Origin: Montifringilla adamsi
Taxonomy: Eukaryota; Chordata; Aves; Passeriformes; Passeridae
Direction of reading: 5' to 3'
DNA length: 64,000 nucleotides
NCBI GenBank assembly: GCA_017590115.1
Contig: JAGGNK010013670.1
Coordinates: forward strand, 1,609,343 to 1,673,342
Shown here: positions 38,010 through 49,530 of the stretch, piece after piece
Position numbering within the stretch: the stretch's first letter is position 1
How the letters are laid out: every line of letters begins with the position of its first letter
Translations under genes and position numbers: made by a program
The notes under the pieces: model-generated
Told to the model about the DNA's origin: nothing
Database searches by the model: none
The model's input: only the letters and a program-made list of their open reading frames with translations

Positions 38010-38633
38010 CTCTGTAGAGTTGTGTGGCCTTTTGTCAGATTATGCCCTTTTCTGACCCAGAGGCGGGACAACTGAGAGGTGTTTTAAAAACTTTTATTCT
38101 ATTTTCAGTCTCATGTGAAGGGTGAGACAATACAAGTTATAATTCACGCCATCACAATCAGAAGCCAACTATTTCCTAATTACAATACACTGTAAGTGTT
38201 CCTTGGCCTATCACCTTTTGTCACACAATGCTGTAAATGCCTTAAAGCCAATCATCTAAAATTACCCCTCGTCCTAAAATTACCCCAGTGTCCTACTACA
38301 ATGCATCTTTCATAATTCTATTTCTCCAAAATAGCTAATCTTATTTACAAAACCATCCTTTCAAACTTGTTTCTAGCTCCATTTCTCTCTCAGCAATATC
38401 TCTCCTATTCCATGGCATTTCTAAGTCAATATTTCTTATCTCAAAGTTTACATACAAATACACATTACATAAGCCTCCTGTCAAGCTTTAAAAATTCTCT
38501 CCAAATCCATTTCCCACAGCCTTGCAGAACTGTAGAAGTTGTGGCATATGGAGACCTTGGTGTAAAAGACAGGGACCCAAATGACAGGGGTCTGGTCTCT
38601 ACATTGTTTTCCAAGTAATGGCCTGTTCTGACA
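38010..38633 (-). mobile_element. Solo LTR of an endogenous retrovirus
   Basis: Read on the minus strand it starts TGTCAGAACAGGCC at 38633 and carries AATAAA at 38098-38093 in AATAGAATAAAAGTTTTTAA. It continues with CACCTCTCAGTTGTCCCGCC and ends near 38010, about 620 bases in all. The U3 part is AT-rich and the U5 part GC-richer. There are no internal genes, so it is a solo LTR made by LTR-LTR recombination or a fragment. Target-site duplications were not found. Confidence 0.6.
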
Positions 38634-40206
38634 TAAAATTTCCTGTCTTCAAAGTATGCCTGATGACAGAGTAGACCACTGCTCAGGGCATCCAGAGGAG
38701 TAGAGCTGATGTTAAGCCTGGGCTAGTGCTGCAGAGCTGCTCTTCACTGGCACACGTGCTGACAGCAGTTGGGACCTGGTCACAAGGTAGGAAAATGCAC
38801 CAAATTCCCAGGATAAATGAAGTTCCAGCCAGCAATCACCTCAAGGCTGGTATATGTATTAATTTCTAACTACACATGCACCCCATTTGTTTGAGAATTA
38901 GAATAAAGAAAATTATTAACAATCTTATTTTGATGCATACATTTTGCATTTTCCCCAACTACTTTGGCTGCTGAAAAGAGCAATTCCCAGAGACGTCTGA
39001 GCATGTGCCCTTTGGAGATTCGGCTCAACAAACTCCCAGTTTAGCAAAACGAATGTAAGATCCATTGCTGCATTTTGGTTATTTGTTAATATACCAGTTT
39101 TACTGGAATGTATCAGTTACCTGCCTGTGTTGGTAACTGGTGAGTGATCTCTCTCTGCCCTTTTCTGCACCCCATGAGCCTTTTGTTGTATTTCCTCTCA
39201 CCTGCCAGCCAAGGAGGGCAGTGCCAGAGGGGTTTTGGGGGGTGCCTGGGGCAATCCACCACCATGGGGGTGATACATGATAAAAAAAGGCAAAATAGCC
39301 CCATTTGAAACATTCCATGAGGAAAATGGGGCCATCTTTAATTTTCCCAGCTGCAGGTATGCACAGAAAATCAAACTCCTGAAACTGTGAACCTCTCTGA
39401 CTTTTCTTTCACTGAAGGGAAAAAGGTCCCTTTCAAGCATGTTTCAAAAAAACCAAATTAAAAATACCCCAGACAAGAGACATTCTCAGCCAACTTTCAT
39501 TGCCTGGGAGTGTTTTTTACGGCCAACTTATAAACTGCTCAAAACAGGTTTTACAAAGTAATGAAAACACAGTCAGGACCTAGGCAGGAGCCATGGCTAA
39601 AGGTCTGAGCACATGGAGTTTACACTGAGCCCAGCCAAAGTGCAGCTCTCCCAGCTCGCTGCACACAGGCCAGCACTGCCTCTGCAGATGGTGCAGGCAT
39701 ACAGCAGTCAAATCTGGGTGACATATTAAGCTCATGACAAAGCAATGATGACAAACTTGCAGACAGTGAAGCTGAGACCGCAAACACGACTGCCAGGACG
39801 CAGACAGAGAGCAGCAAGGAAAGCCAGCCCAGACGCTCTCACAAAACCCCCGAGAACAGCAACAGCCATGGAAAGATCGAAAGAATCTGTCTCAAAATGC
39901 AAACTGGGAGTTTTCTCAGGCAGCCTCTCAGACTGTGAGCACCAGGGCAGCCAGAGCCCTGCTCAGTGTGTGCTCCTGCTCCTCCAGTCACACAAGCCTT
40001 TAACTGCTCAGGGATCTCTTCCACAGCACCTAAAACATAACACAGGGACTTGAACTCTTTTTTCATTTCTTTTATGCTAGACGTGGAATTTCTATGTTTA
40101 ATTTTAACAGAAATCTTTAAAATTTAATATATTTTTGTGTGGGTTTTGATAGCATGTATTTATTATTTCTTGGGAATCTATAGTTCTGTTTTCCCTCCAT
40201 GTTAAT
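38634..40206. other. Non-coding DNA without recognised elements
   Basis: No repeat or gene recognised between the solo LTR and the interrupted CR1. ORFs at 39.1-40.1 kb overlap on both strands and show no domain. Confidence 0.5.
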
Positions 40207-40300
40207 CATAGAATTAAAGAGTTGTTTGGGCTGGACGGGACCTTAAAGCTCATCCAGTTCCACCCCCTGCCATGGGCAGGGACACCTTCCACTATACCAG
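40207..40300 (-). repeat. CR1 LINE 3' end, first part of an interrupted copy
   Basis: The tail of a CR1 read on the minus strand: CATAGAATTAAAGAG, then GGTTTGGGCTGG-like sequence, the CCACCCCCTGCCATGGGCAG block and CACCTTCCACTATACCAG. The element breaks off exactly here and resumes at about 40598 beyond an LTR. Confidence 0.88.
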
Positions 40301-40597
40301 ACAGGTCACGGGGTCTCTCACTTTTATAAGTTCTGCTCCATTTGCATATTGGAGTTAATTGTCCAATTCCAGCTTTAGCCCATGCAGTCCCATCCTTCTT
40401 GTTTTTCTCTCTCCAGCCCACATTGTTTCTGCTCTTGGGGCTGAGATTTGGATCATTGTCCTTGGTCCCCAGCTAGAGAAGGAATTGTTTTGTCTCCCTA
40501 CTCTGTGCAGAGAGATCACCATCCCCTTATATGAAGCCCAGACTCACACACTAAAGCACAGAATGTGAAAAATAGAAAAGCTGAAGCTGAGGCATCA
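40301..40597 (-). mobile_element. Partial solo LTR nested in a CR1
   Basis: The sequence ACAGGTCACGGGGTCTC, then TTTGCATATTGGAGTTAATT and a GTCCCATCC...CTTGTTTTTC segment, closely matches the LTR at 21648-21903. Both end on the plus strand in GAGGCATCA, i.e. TGATGCCTC at the LTR's own 5' end. The far end carrying the AATAAA-like poly(A) segment of the other copy is missing, so this LTR is truncated at its 3' end. CR1 sequence flanks it on both sides. No internal retroviral genes are present. Confidence 0.7.
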
Positions 40598-40760
40598 CAA
40601 GCTCTGCCCATCCTGGCCTTGGGCACTGCCAGGGATGGGGCAGCCACAGCTGCTCTGGGTACCCTGTGCCAGGGCATCACTACCCTGACAGCCAAGAATT
40701 CCCTCCCAAGATCTACTCTAAACCTTATGTGCTGTCCATTCTCAGCAGAACTGGTGAGTA
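40598..40760 (-). repeat. CR1 LINE 3' end, second part of the interrupted copy
   Basis: The CR1 resumes with TCCTGGCCTTGGGCACTGCC, continues through GGGCAGCCACAGCTGCTCTG and CCTGTGCCAGGGC, and fades at CTCTAAACCTTATG. The same order is seen uninterrupted in the CR1 at 57180, showing that the 40.2 and 40.6 kb pieces were one element. Only a few CR1 bases appear to be lost at the junction. Confidence 0.88.
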
Positions 40761-43700
40761 AAAGCCATTACTGCCAACTCCAGGCCCTTTGGGATCCTCC
40801 GTTTGTCGCAGCCCAAGTACAACACTCACACTCTTCAAACTGGCTCTGAGATTTGCAACAGTGAAGATTCTAGCAACAAAAACTACCTAGAAAGTCTATT
40901 TTCCATTGAAAATATTCAATACTTCTCATGTTTAACTGGTCCATTTTACAATGGTTTCTGTATTTCTTGGCTCTCAGTTCCATTGTCTCTTCCCACAAGG
41001 CACACACGGCTCTCCACATGACTTTCCACAGCTGACTTCAAGCAATATCCCTGATTTTCACTGGGAGGGTGGAGGCCCCATCCTATTCCATGGCAGACAA
41101 GGTTAACCTTACAATGAAATGCACTTGTCTAACAAGGGTGTGACACTGGGTCAGGGCTCTTGTCGCTCTGTTCTTCTAAGTTCTTCTAAGCCTTCTGATG
41201 TTTACATTTTTGTAACAAACTTTCTCACGCATTTTTATGTAAATAATTATTGTTTTACATTCTTCTCTGGAGGAGGAGAAACTTGATGGACTGTTGGTTT
41301 GTCCAGTGTCATTGGAGAGGTGGCACTGTCATTCTCCAATCCACTGTCACTTTTGAAAATCTGTAAATGTTGGAGTCAGAAATGTTGGAGTCCCTTCTTT
41401 TTACCTTCTTACCTCCCTTCTTGGAGGTTCCAGCATGCATGTAGTTTTATTTCGTGTCCTATAGTGACAGACTCTCATCCTGCCTTTTCCAAGGAGCTCT
41501 CCCCTATGCTGGGCTGCAGGGACACAGCCAGGCTGAACTCTGAATACAATACCTGGCTGTCCATTCAAGCAGGGTTGTTATATTTTCCTCAGAAACTTGA
41601 AGAATCTTCAGTTGTTCAGAGATAAGTATGCACATGTATAAATAAATGAATAAATACAGACATGCTGAAAGTAGAGGTAACCTGTGACTGTGCCCATGTA
41701 ATTTTCTAGAAAAGCAATTTGGTTTGGAGATGTAGTTGTATCTACTGAATCTAGTCAGGATGGTCTAGAGCTATGCTGTTACTCCTGCAATATCATATAA
41801 ATCACACCAGTCATTATTTTGTTAGGGAAGTTCATGGGAAAACTTTGTGATTCTTCAGTGTCACAAAAAATAATCAGGAGTGAGGAACACAGAGTCAGCC
41901 AGTGTGCAAGGGGACAGGCAGGGCCATCCTTCCAACTCAGAACTGATAACCAAAGGAAAATCCAGCTGTCCAGCTGGGCCAGGCTGGGAGAGGGAGGAAT
42001 TTCCATGTCTCCCTGATTCAGCACAGCTGGGAAAGATGTGTTCCCACTCAGGTATTCACACCATAAGCACAAAGAAACACCACAAAGCTCTTCTCCCACT
42101 GCCCCAGAGCCCCCTGAGCCAAGCCCCTGCCACACAGAGAGGTGACCCAGTCCTAAGGGCCCCAATTTCCTCCTGCATTGAAGATTCCCTTCACCACTTT
42201 GAGTTGTCTCCCAGGACTCCCCAGTGCTAACTTGGCCTGGCTGCAGCCAGAGGAGACAGGGCTCCTCTAGGAGACAATTAGAGAGGGGTTTTGTTTGGTG
42301 CTGGTCTTCCTCAGGGACTCCATGAGAAGTCTGTGAAGTTTCATCCACCTTGGTGAACATCAGCTGTGTTCATCCCTGTCTGTCTTGCACAAGGTCTCCA
42401 GCACAAGGATCAATATTCCCCAGGGGTTCTGCAGCTCGTGGGTAAGGCAGTTACTCTGATGAGTGGCCAAGGAAAACTTAGAGAAGCTGCTGGACAGCCA
42501 AGGGAGCCAATCTCCTGCTGCAGGGACTGCAGAGCCTTCACCTCCCACAGCCAGTGCAGCCTTTTCACCATTTAGCATTTGCTTCCAAAAACGACCAAGG
42601 GCTTCAATGGAAGGAGGGGAACAGGCTGAGAATCAGTGAATCATTTATGCTGGAAAAGACCTTTTAAGATCATTAAATCCAACTGTAAACCTCACACAGC
42701 CAATGAACAGAAGCTGGGAACAAGTACCCTATTTAGAACAAATATGTATCAGTACATGAGAGGGAAATGCAACAGACAGAACCAATTCATGGGTTTTCAC
42801 TGAAGGTAGGCAGGTTTTCCTGCTTTTTACACATTAAAGCCATTCACAGCCTCTGTGCTGAGCTGGTACAGAGGTCTGCTGTCAGACTTCCTCCACACAA
42901 CATCCATAAAAAACCTCCAGAAACCTCCAGGTACTGAGAAAAGATAAACCCACACAAATTACTGGGCTCCGCCAGTGAAACATCCAAATACCTGCTGTTC
43001 AGTAGAAGTCCTGGTAGAGTAAGTGGCCAATAAATGTAAATTTAAAACTATTAAAACAATTTAAAACATTTAAAACTATTTTAAACCATTTTAAATCTAT
43101 TTTGGGTAGCCATAACAGGTTACTGTTGAAATGATTATGTAAAAGGTACTCAAGAACTGGACTTGAGTGAAAGTTTCACTTTGAAATAAACATTCCACCA
43201 ATAACTTGCTCCAGGCCTTTTTCTGGCTTACAGCAAGTACCATGTCTTTCTTCTTCATGTATTTAAAAAGCAAGAGGGTTCCCTCAGATTGTCACTGCAA
43301 ATAGAATAGGGAAAGGTAATTCTACTTGTGGTTTCTGTCCCTAGAATGATGCCAGTTTCCTGCGCACACAAATGTGAACATTTCAAAAGTTATGAATAAA
43401 ATCAGTGCACACCCTCATTGCTGTTTCCTGGAATAATACTTGTAACTGTTTTTTAACAGAAAGTCAATTTACACTGAAAAACTTATTATACACTGGATAT
43501 TAATCCACAAACCCCACCTTATTTTGACCAATAGGAGATGAAAAGGTGATATCCAAAGTACACAGGTATTTTGCTATAGTAATCCCAGACTGATCAGTCC
43601 ATGGAGGGCCACACTGTAACCACAGAAACGCTCAGTGCCATCAGTATTCCAAACACAGGCAGACAGGCAGATGTCCCATTACAGAGGGAATGCCAAATGT

Positions 43701-45399
43701 CTATCAATGAGATGTTACCATGGCCAGAAATAACTGAGGTAGGATGACTGAGTGGCTCCTTTGTGAGACAGTCCAAGTGGGGGAAATATTTACTCTTTAA
43801 GCTGAGAAATCTAAAATCAATCTAATGTCACTTAAAAATAGGAGTTGCACTGTAACTGATATGCTGATCATAGAAACTACACAAGGAAGATGCTGCTATT
43901 TCTGTAAATACAAGGCAGTGCAAATGGAGTTCCACTGAATTCAGGGAATCTACACTCATGTATGGTAGATGAGCATCTGATCTTTTATATTTGGAGAAAG
44001 GTAGGATAAATACTACCCTACCATACCAGCAGATTCGTGTTAACTCCCCCAGTTTAAATGGGTTTACACCAGAATTTATTTTTTCTTAGACTCCCTACTT
44101 GAAAAACTACTCAGATATTAAAAACATATATTTAGCAAGACTAAAAGTAACCAATCACTGAGGTTTTCTGAAAATGCTACTACTGGAAACTACATGGACA
44201 AAATTCAAATGCACATTAGTGCTCTAAAATCCAGTTTCTATTTCTGTAAGTAATTTCAGCCACTGAGGAGCCTGACCTTTGCTGTCCCCCAAGAAAATTT
44301 AGGACTGCAAGAGATGAGCCACCTTTTGCTAAAAGCCTCAGGCTCCTAAGCCCCTGCCTTTACAGATCTGAGCCACAGCTCAGTGGTGAAGCTTACAGAC
44401 AAAATCTGGTCTTTATACCTTTCATCAGCTGCAAATGTCCATTCACACCAACATTCTACTACACTGTGCCACGGAAACAGAGCAAAGAAAAAATATCCTC
44501 ATCCTGAGGGCTGCTTGATTTGATGAGTAAGTAGCACCAAAAACTCCAAATGCCTTCAAACTCCCCCAGCAGCAGTGACAGCAGCAATCTCGAGCCCTTC
44601 TGGCAGGACAGGTGGTGTGCTAAAGTGTCTTGTATTATCCTTCCTCACATCCAACTCATCTGTTCCTTTACTGAAGAACACAATCCACATTGTTAGGTTT
44701 GTGTGTGTCTGTGGTTTATGTAACATTTTGTGCTGTCTAATTGGTTCACCAGCAATTAAAAATAAACCCATGGCAAAGCTCCACTTGCTGGTTTCACCTT
44801 GTCACAAATGTGCTTGATGCTCACTGTGTCTTAAATAAATGTATCACTGGGAGGGAGAGATTTATTCTGTCGATTTTTTGCCACCATTTGGTATAATTAT
44901 TCCTGACAATTTGCCCATCACACTGCAAGAGTCTTTCCAGAAGGAGAAAAATACTACTTTGTGTTCTTGTGATCACAAGTCTAATTGAGCGGAAAACAAA
45001 TCTGTTAAAAAGAGAGAAAAAAAGAAAAGGGGGAAGAAAAAAAGATAAGAATAATGAGAGATTGTGGAAAGACAAGCTAATCTTGCACTTGGTTAAAAAA
45101 ATATGATGAGCAAAAGAACAAGGAAACATGCAACCAACCACTCCTGGAAATCTGAATAGATTTTCTTCCCCTGAACTCCAGAGGAAGTCTCTGCAGCAGA
45201 TGCTGTAATACACCTGATGACACTCAGGTCCCTTTTACTGTGATGTACAGGGATTTTTCCTGGTTTTTAATGCTACCTTTCCACATTCCCTGTGAGCAGG
45301 GCCTGGCAGTGGCCGGGGCAGGGCACAGCTCTGGAGCTGGTGGGCGAAGGGCCCTTCCCTCTCATCTGGGGCAGCACAAACGAGGGCCACGTGTGTAAT
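40761..45399. other. Mostly featureless non-coding DNA
   Basis: It contains one short CR1 end (42628-42700), an A/T-rich TTTAAAAC patch at 43030-43100 and a purine-rich patch at 45000-45060. A 193-codon minus-strand ORF at 41779-42360 has no recognisable domain or splice context. Confidence 0.5.
42628..42700 (-). repeat. Short CR1 LINE 3' end
   Basis: GAGAATCAGTGAATCATTTA, then TGCTGGAAAAGACC and AAGATCATTAAATCCAAC match the terminal 70 bases of avian CR1 on the minus strand. It is heavily 5' truncated. Confidence 0.75.
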
Positions 45400-45545
45400 T
45401 CAAGCTGACAGGAAACATTAGCATTGCTGTACACTTTGTCAATTAAATGATGGTTTAATCAGCACAAATCTGAATGGTCAAATAATGTTATAATTAAAAG
45501 GAAATAATGGAAAGTGGTGTGGTGATTAATTAACAGAACAGCAAG
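45400..45545. promoter_or_regulatory. Putative short conserved element
   Basis: The run GTCAATTAAATGATGGTTTA, ATAATGTTATAATTAAAAGG and GTGATTAATTAACAG packs several homeodomain-type cores into 120 bases with no repeat. The regulatory reading is inference from composition. Confidence 0.25.
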
Positions 45546-45973
45546 TACCAGCAGCACATCTTGTCTGTGATATCACTTCTCCCCCGCTCCACGCTGGCTG
45601 GGGTGGGGGTGGTGGGAGGCACGCTGACCTTGCAGCCTCAGAAAATCCATTTTGGAGCTGCAGATCCAGCAGCAATGGCAATTTTCACAAGCTCAAATAA
45701 ATGAGGGGGAGCTTTGCCTCTTTACCTTCCCTGCAGTGCTCTTCAAAGCACTGCCACACACGATCACTACCGACTCTTGACTTTGTTTTTTGTCTTCCTT
45801 TACAAACAGCAGACCGGATACCTTGTAAACCCTGGACACCCTGACATATATTCTGGAGCACCAGGAGATAATGCCCTCTGTTTATCTCCCACTGCCTGAT
45901 GTGTTGATCAGTGCAGCAGCTCTGTCCATTTCCCACTGCCCTGGCACACAACAGCTCCTGCTGCAGAGTGTGA

Positions 45974-46041
45974 CAGGTATTGTGACACACAGGTCAAACA
46001 CTAAATCAAATTGTGACACACAGGATCAAATACAAAATCAA
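45974..46041. repeat. Imperfect tandem duplication of about 33 bases
   Basis: ATTGTGACACACAGG followed by TCAAA and an AAATCAA segment occurs twice in succession, with small differences between the copies. Confidence 0.85.
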
Positions 46042-46564
46042 ATTGATCACCAAAGCACTGCAGCTCTCAGGAGGCTGCGCTGCTCTGCAGATGTGCACTG
46101 TACATAGTATGAAAAGGTACACTATAACGTCAGGAGTTTTAAGATTCAAGAAAGAAAATAATCCAGTTTCCTTGTGGTGGGTGCTTGTCTCTTGACAGAA
46201 GTGATTAACTGCCAAATATTCTCAATATTCATGCCTCTAAAGGAACTAAAGCATCAGGGATGTTTTAACAAAGGCCCCAAATGAAGGCATATAAAATTTG
46301 AAATTGTTTTTTTCAGATGACATAAACTTTATAAATCTGTGCTTGATTTGAGCTGGATGTGATCAAACCTTAGAATGGAACCTGCAGCTAAAGCTCAGCC
46401 TGCTGGACTGTCATGGGATGCCAGCTCTGATGAGACTGCCCGGCCTCCAGCAGTCAAAGGCTGGCATCATGAACACCATCCTTTCACCCTGGGTCATGAA
46501 TCCATTAATCCATCAAATGGTCAGGAGTCCATCAAAGCCCCACTCCTGGAACAGCACAGCCCCG

Positions 46565-46672
46565 AGGAGCACAGGGTGGGAGGGTTGGGGTGCCCTGAGC
46601 AGGGACAGGAATTGGACTTTGATGATCCTTTGGGTACCTTCCAGCCCAGGATATTCCACGATCCTAAAAAAA
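46565..46672 (+). repeat. CR1 LINE 3' end, plus strand
   Basis: In contrast to the other clear copies, this CR1 tail reads on the plus strand: GGGGTGCCCTGAGCAGGGAC, ATTGGACTTTGATGATCC, then GTACCTTCCAGCCCAGG and the terminal ATATTCCACGATCCT. It lies inside a chance 144-codon ORF. The left boundary is approximate. Confidence 0.82.
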
Positions 46673-47029
46673 GGCCTGCTGATGGATGTGTTAAAAGCAA
46701 GGAGTGGAGCAGAAAGAGTCAGCTCAGGTCCTGTTTTCCAGCACAGGGAGAGCTGCCCCAGTGCCAGCACATTCCAGCCAGCACATTTCCTGAGGTCCAG
46801 GGCTGCTGAACAACAGAGCTCCGAAGCCTCTTCACCCAAATTTGTCATGTTTTGCCTGATTACAGTGAAACAGCAACATGCACATTCAATCACGGGTAAA
46901 ATGAGGGTGGGATGTTTTATTTAATATTTATACGCATGGCATACTGGCAAAATTACTGGCATCTGTATGTGTGTGAATGACTGTTTTGAGGAACATGTGT
47001 TGTGTGCAATGCTGTTTATTATCAGTAAA

Positions 47030-47290
47030 TGAAGCCAAAAGCTAAGTTGAAAATGAATGCTAAATTAAAAATTATATAAAATGGAGTGAAATGATTTAAT
47101 TAGCAGATTATAAGTGATACGCTTTACTATTAGAATTAGCTTGGGAGGGATTGAGGGGAGGGAGGAGAAAAAAAAAAAACCTTGACTAGACACAGAAGGG
47201 TGGAAAAACATTCCTTTTCCCTCTATCTGTGGAGTTACAAACACAGTAACATATTGTCCTGGTGTTTATAATCACAGACTCTGCTGCCGT
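47030..47290. promoter_or_regulatory. Putative conserved element
   Basis: AT-rich DNA with AAATGATTTAATTAGCAG, ATAAGTGATACGCTTTAC and TTAGAATTAGCTTGGG, then an A-rich stretch. Homeodomain-type sites are clustered and no coding frame persists. Confidence 0.22.
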
Positions 47291-49309
47291 CACAGTGCTT
47301 GCTTAATGAGGCAGCCAGTTAGAAATAATGAGACTTTGAAACAAATTGTTCTTGCTTCTGAAAAAGAGAAAGAGAATGATGTGTGGTGCTCTAATACAGA
47401 GCATTTTGAGCGCTTTGCTAACATCTCTGTACTTAGCTCCTCGTGCTGAAACCCTCCAGTGGAATCTATGAGTGGAGAAATGTGTTGTGGTTTCTTATAA
47501 AACCGGGAAGAAAGCTCAGAACTCCATTTATTCCCAGGTTTTAACTTGTTGCATGACTTCATTAAAAAAGCATTGCCCTGCTAAATTAATTAACACATGT
47601 GGAACACTTTGAACATTTTTGTTTGGTCTCTACCTTCAAAACTGAATATTTCACTCCTATAATGATCTTCTATTAAAATTGTCAATATTTTTTGCCAGCA
47701 GAAATTGATTTTGCTTCTCTGAGCTTCCAGGAGAAGCTGGAGAAGGACCTGATCCCCCAGCTCTCCAGGGGCCATGGGGGTGTCAGAGGTGGGAAATCCA
47801 CCCCTGCAGCCTTCACGGGGCAGCTGCACCCCCTGGCTCCCCTGCACTGCAGGCAGGGAGTGAAGGTAGATTGCAGATTTTCCCAGCATTTCCCTGGACA
47901 CCCCATCTTGTCCCAGCACTCTCCTCCTCCACAGAGACTTTTCAAACAGCATATGGAGCTCACAGCCCAGCTCTCTGTCCCCAGCGTGCTGCTCCCCTGG
48001 GCTGCCTGTCAAACTCCCACTCCCCTGCTCCCAGGGAGAGGAGAGGAGCCTGCAGCACCCTGAGAATGCTCCGTGTTCAATACAGCCTGGAAAAACCCAT
48101 CAGCACACACAAGCCCCTCTTTGATAAAATAATCCTGCTTAAATTCGGAACCCACAAAACCATGACAACTTTGGTAAGCCTTCAAAGTAAAAGCCTTTCA
48201 ATTATTTTCACTTCCAAACAGCAAACAAGCGTAAATGTAAATAGATGTACAGGGGCAGCAATACTTGGATTTATTTTGGTGGAAAGCCACAAGCAGCTGC
48301 CCCTGGTGACCAGCACTGCAAGCCTCCACTGCCAACCAGCATGGAGAAGGGACTCCAGGCTCTGACCCTGCAGAGCAGCTCAGCCTCACAGGAGGTTGAA
48401 ACCTTCCAGCAGCTCCTCCTGGAGCAAGGACAGGGACAAGCTGCAGGAGGAAGGTGCAGAACCACGGGGAGGTGGAAGCAAGAGGCTCAGCAGCATCCAC
48501 AGAGCGAGGGCAGCCCTGGGAGGGAGCAGGGAGGCTGCCAGGGGGAAGCAGAGCCAGCCCAAGGCTGCTCCAAGAGCAGAGCAGCTGCTGGCTGCTCACA
48601 CAGCCATACGGCTGCTTCCCAGCCAACATGCTGCTCCCAGGGCTGAGCAGCAACTGCAGAAAACAACAGACGGCAAATAATAAGGGCTATATATCACGTG
48701 GAGATTAAAAAAAACCCCAGGTTCTCCAGTTGAGCATGCCTGCACCTTTCAGCTGCTGCTTGGTAGCTGTGATCCAGGACCAGGGGTTGAGTTATAGGAG
48801 CTCTGGTTCTTTCTCCAACAGCAGAAAGGCCACAGTTTGCAGCCTGCACACAAGACAATAACCCACATTACTTTCTAGGCATCTACGGGCAGTGAGAAGC
48901 TGCTGATCAAGTTGCTAATTTAAAAAAAAAAATTGAAAAAAAACCAAAATGGAGAGTGAACTTAATAAAAACCACTTTATATGTGTATCCTTATAGACCA
49001 AAAAAAGCAGGCTGGAATGGAGGGGGTGGGAGGATTTTTTTCCTAGTCTCCCACGTACGCCTAAAATGGTCTGTGCATTGCCTGGAAGTAAATCAATACT
49101 AAGCACAGTCCAGGCGAGACTGCCATCTTACATGAAGCACTGACTGTAAAATAGACACAAAAGACACATGATACTCTCTAAGGTCCCCAGCAGCTATAAT
49201 ATCCATCCTTGGCAGCTCGCTTGACATTTCCTTGCCCTGCTTCCCAGTCCTCTTTCTTCTCCCTCCTCCCTCCCCTCTCCCCCTCTCTCTAACAGCCCTG
49301 CTCTGCTCT
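47291..49309. other. Non-coding DNA, GC-richer at 47.7-48.7 kb
   Basis: The GC-rich patch yields overlapping ORFs on both strands (up to 164 codons), Gln/Ser/Pro-rich and unlike any known family. A CT-rich tract closes the region at 49240-49310. Confidence 0.45.
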
Positions 49310-49530
49310 CAGGGGCTCGCCGACCGGGTGAACAGATAACAAACCTGTCAAGAAGGGTTTAGCTGGGGAATAAATCCTGCGCTCGCCAGGAAATGATGTG
49401 TACAATGGGAAAATACAAGGGATGACATGAGCCTTCCCTTCTGAGAGAGTGGCCAGGAGATGCTTAAAATGTTACAGCTCGTGCTAAATGGACATTGGGA
49501 TGGCTGATTAGATCGTATCTCAGACCTTTC
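49310..49530. promoter_or_regulatory. Putative conserved element
   Basis: CpG-bearing, repeat-free DNA (GGCTCGCCGACCGGGTG, TCCTGCGCTCGCCAGG, GATTAGATCGTATCTC) following a 70-base CT-rich tract at 49240-49310. It has AACAGATAACAAACC and GGCTGATTAGATC sites. It could be an enhancer or a promoter-like patch, but it is too small for a CpG island. Confidence 0.28.

Noticed and set aside
41779..42360. 193-codon minus-strand ORF
   Set aside because: No domain, no splice signals of note, and competing ORFs on the other strand over the same bases.
46375..46924. 144- and 168-codon plus-strand ORFs
   Set aside because: They run through the CR1 3' end at 46565-46672, so the open frames are repeat-derived.
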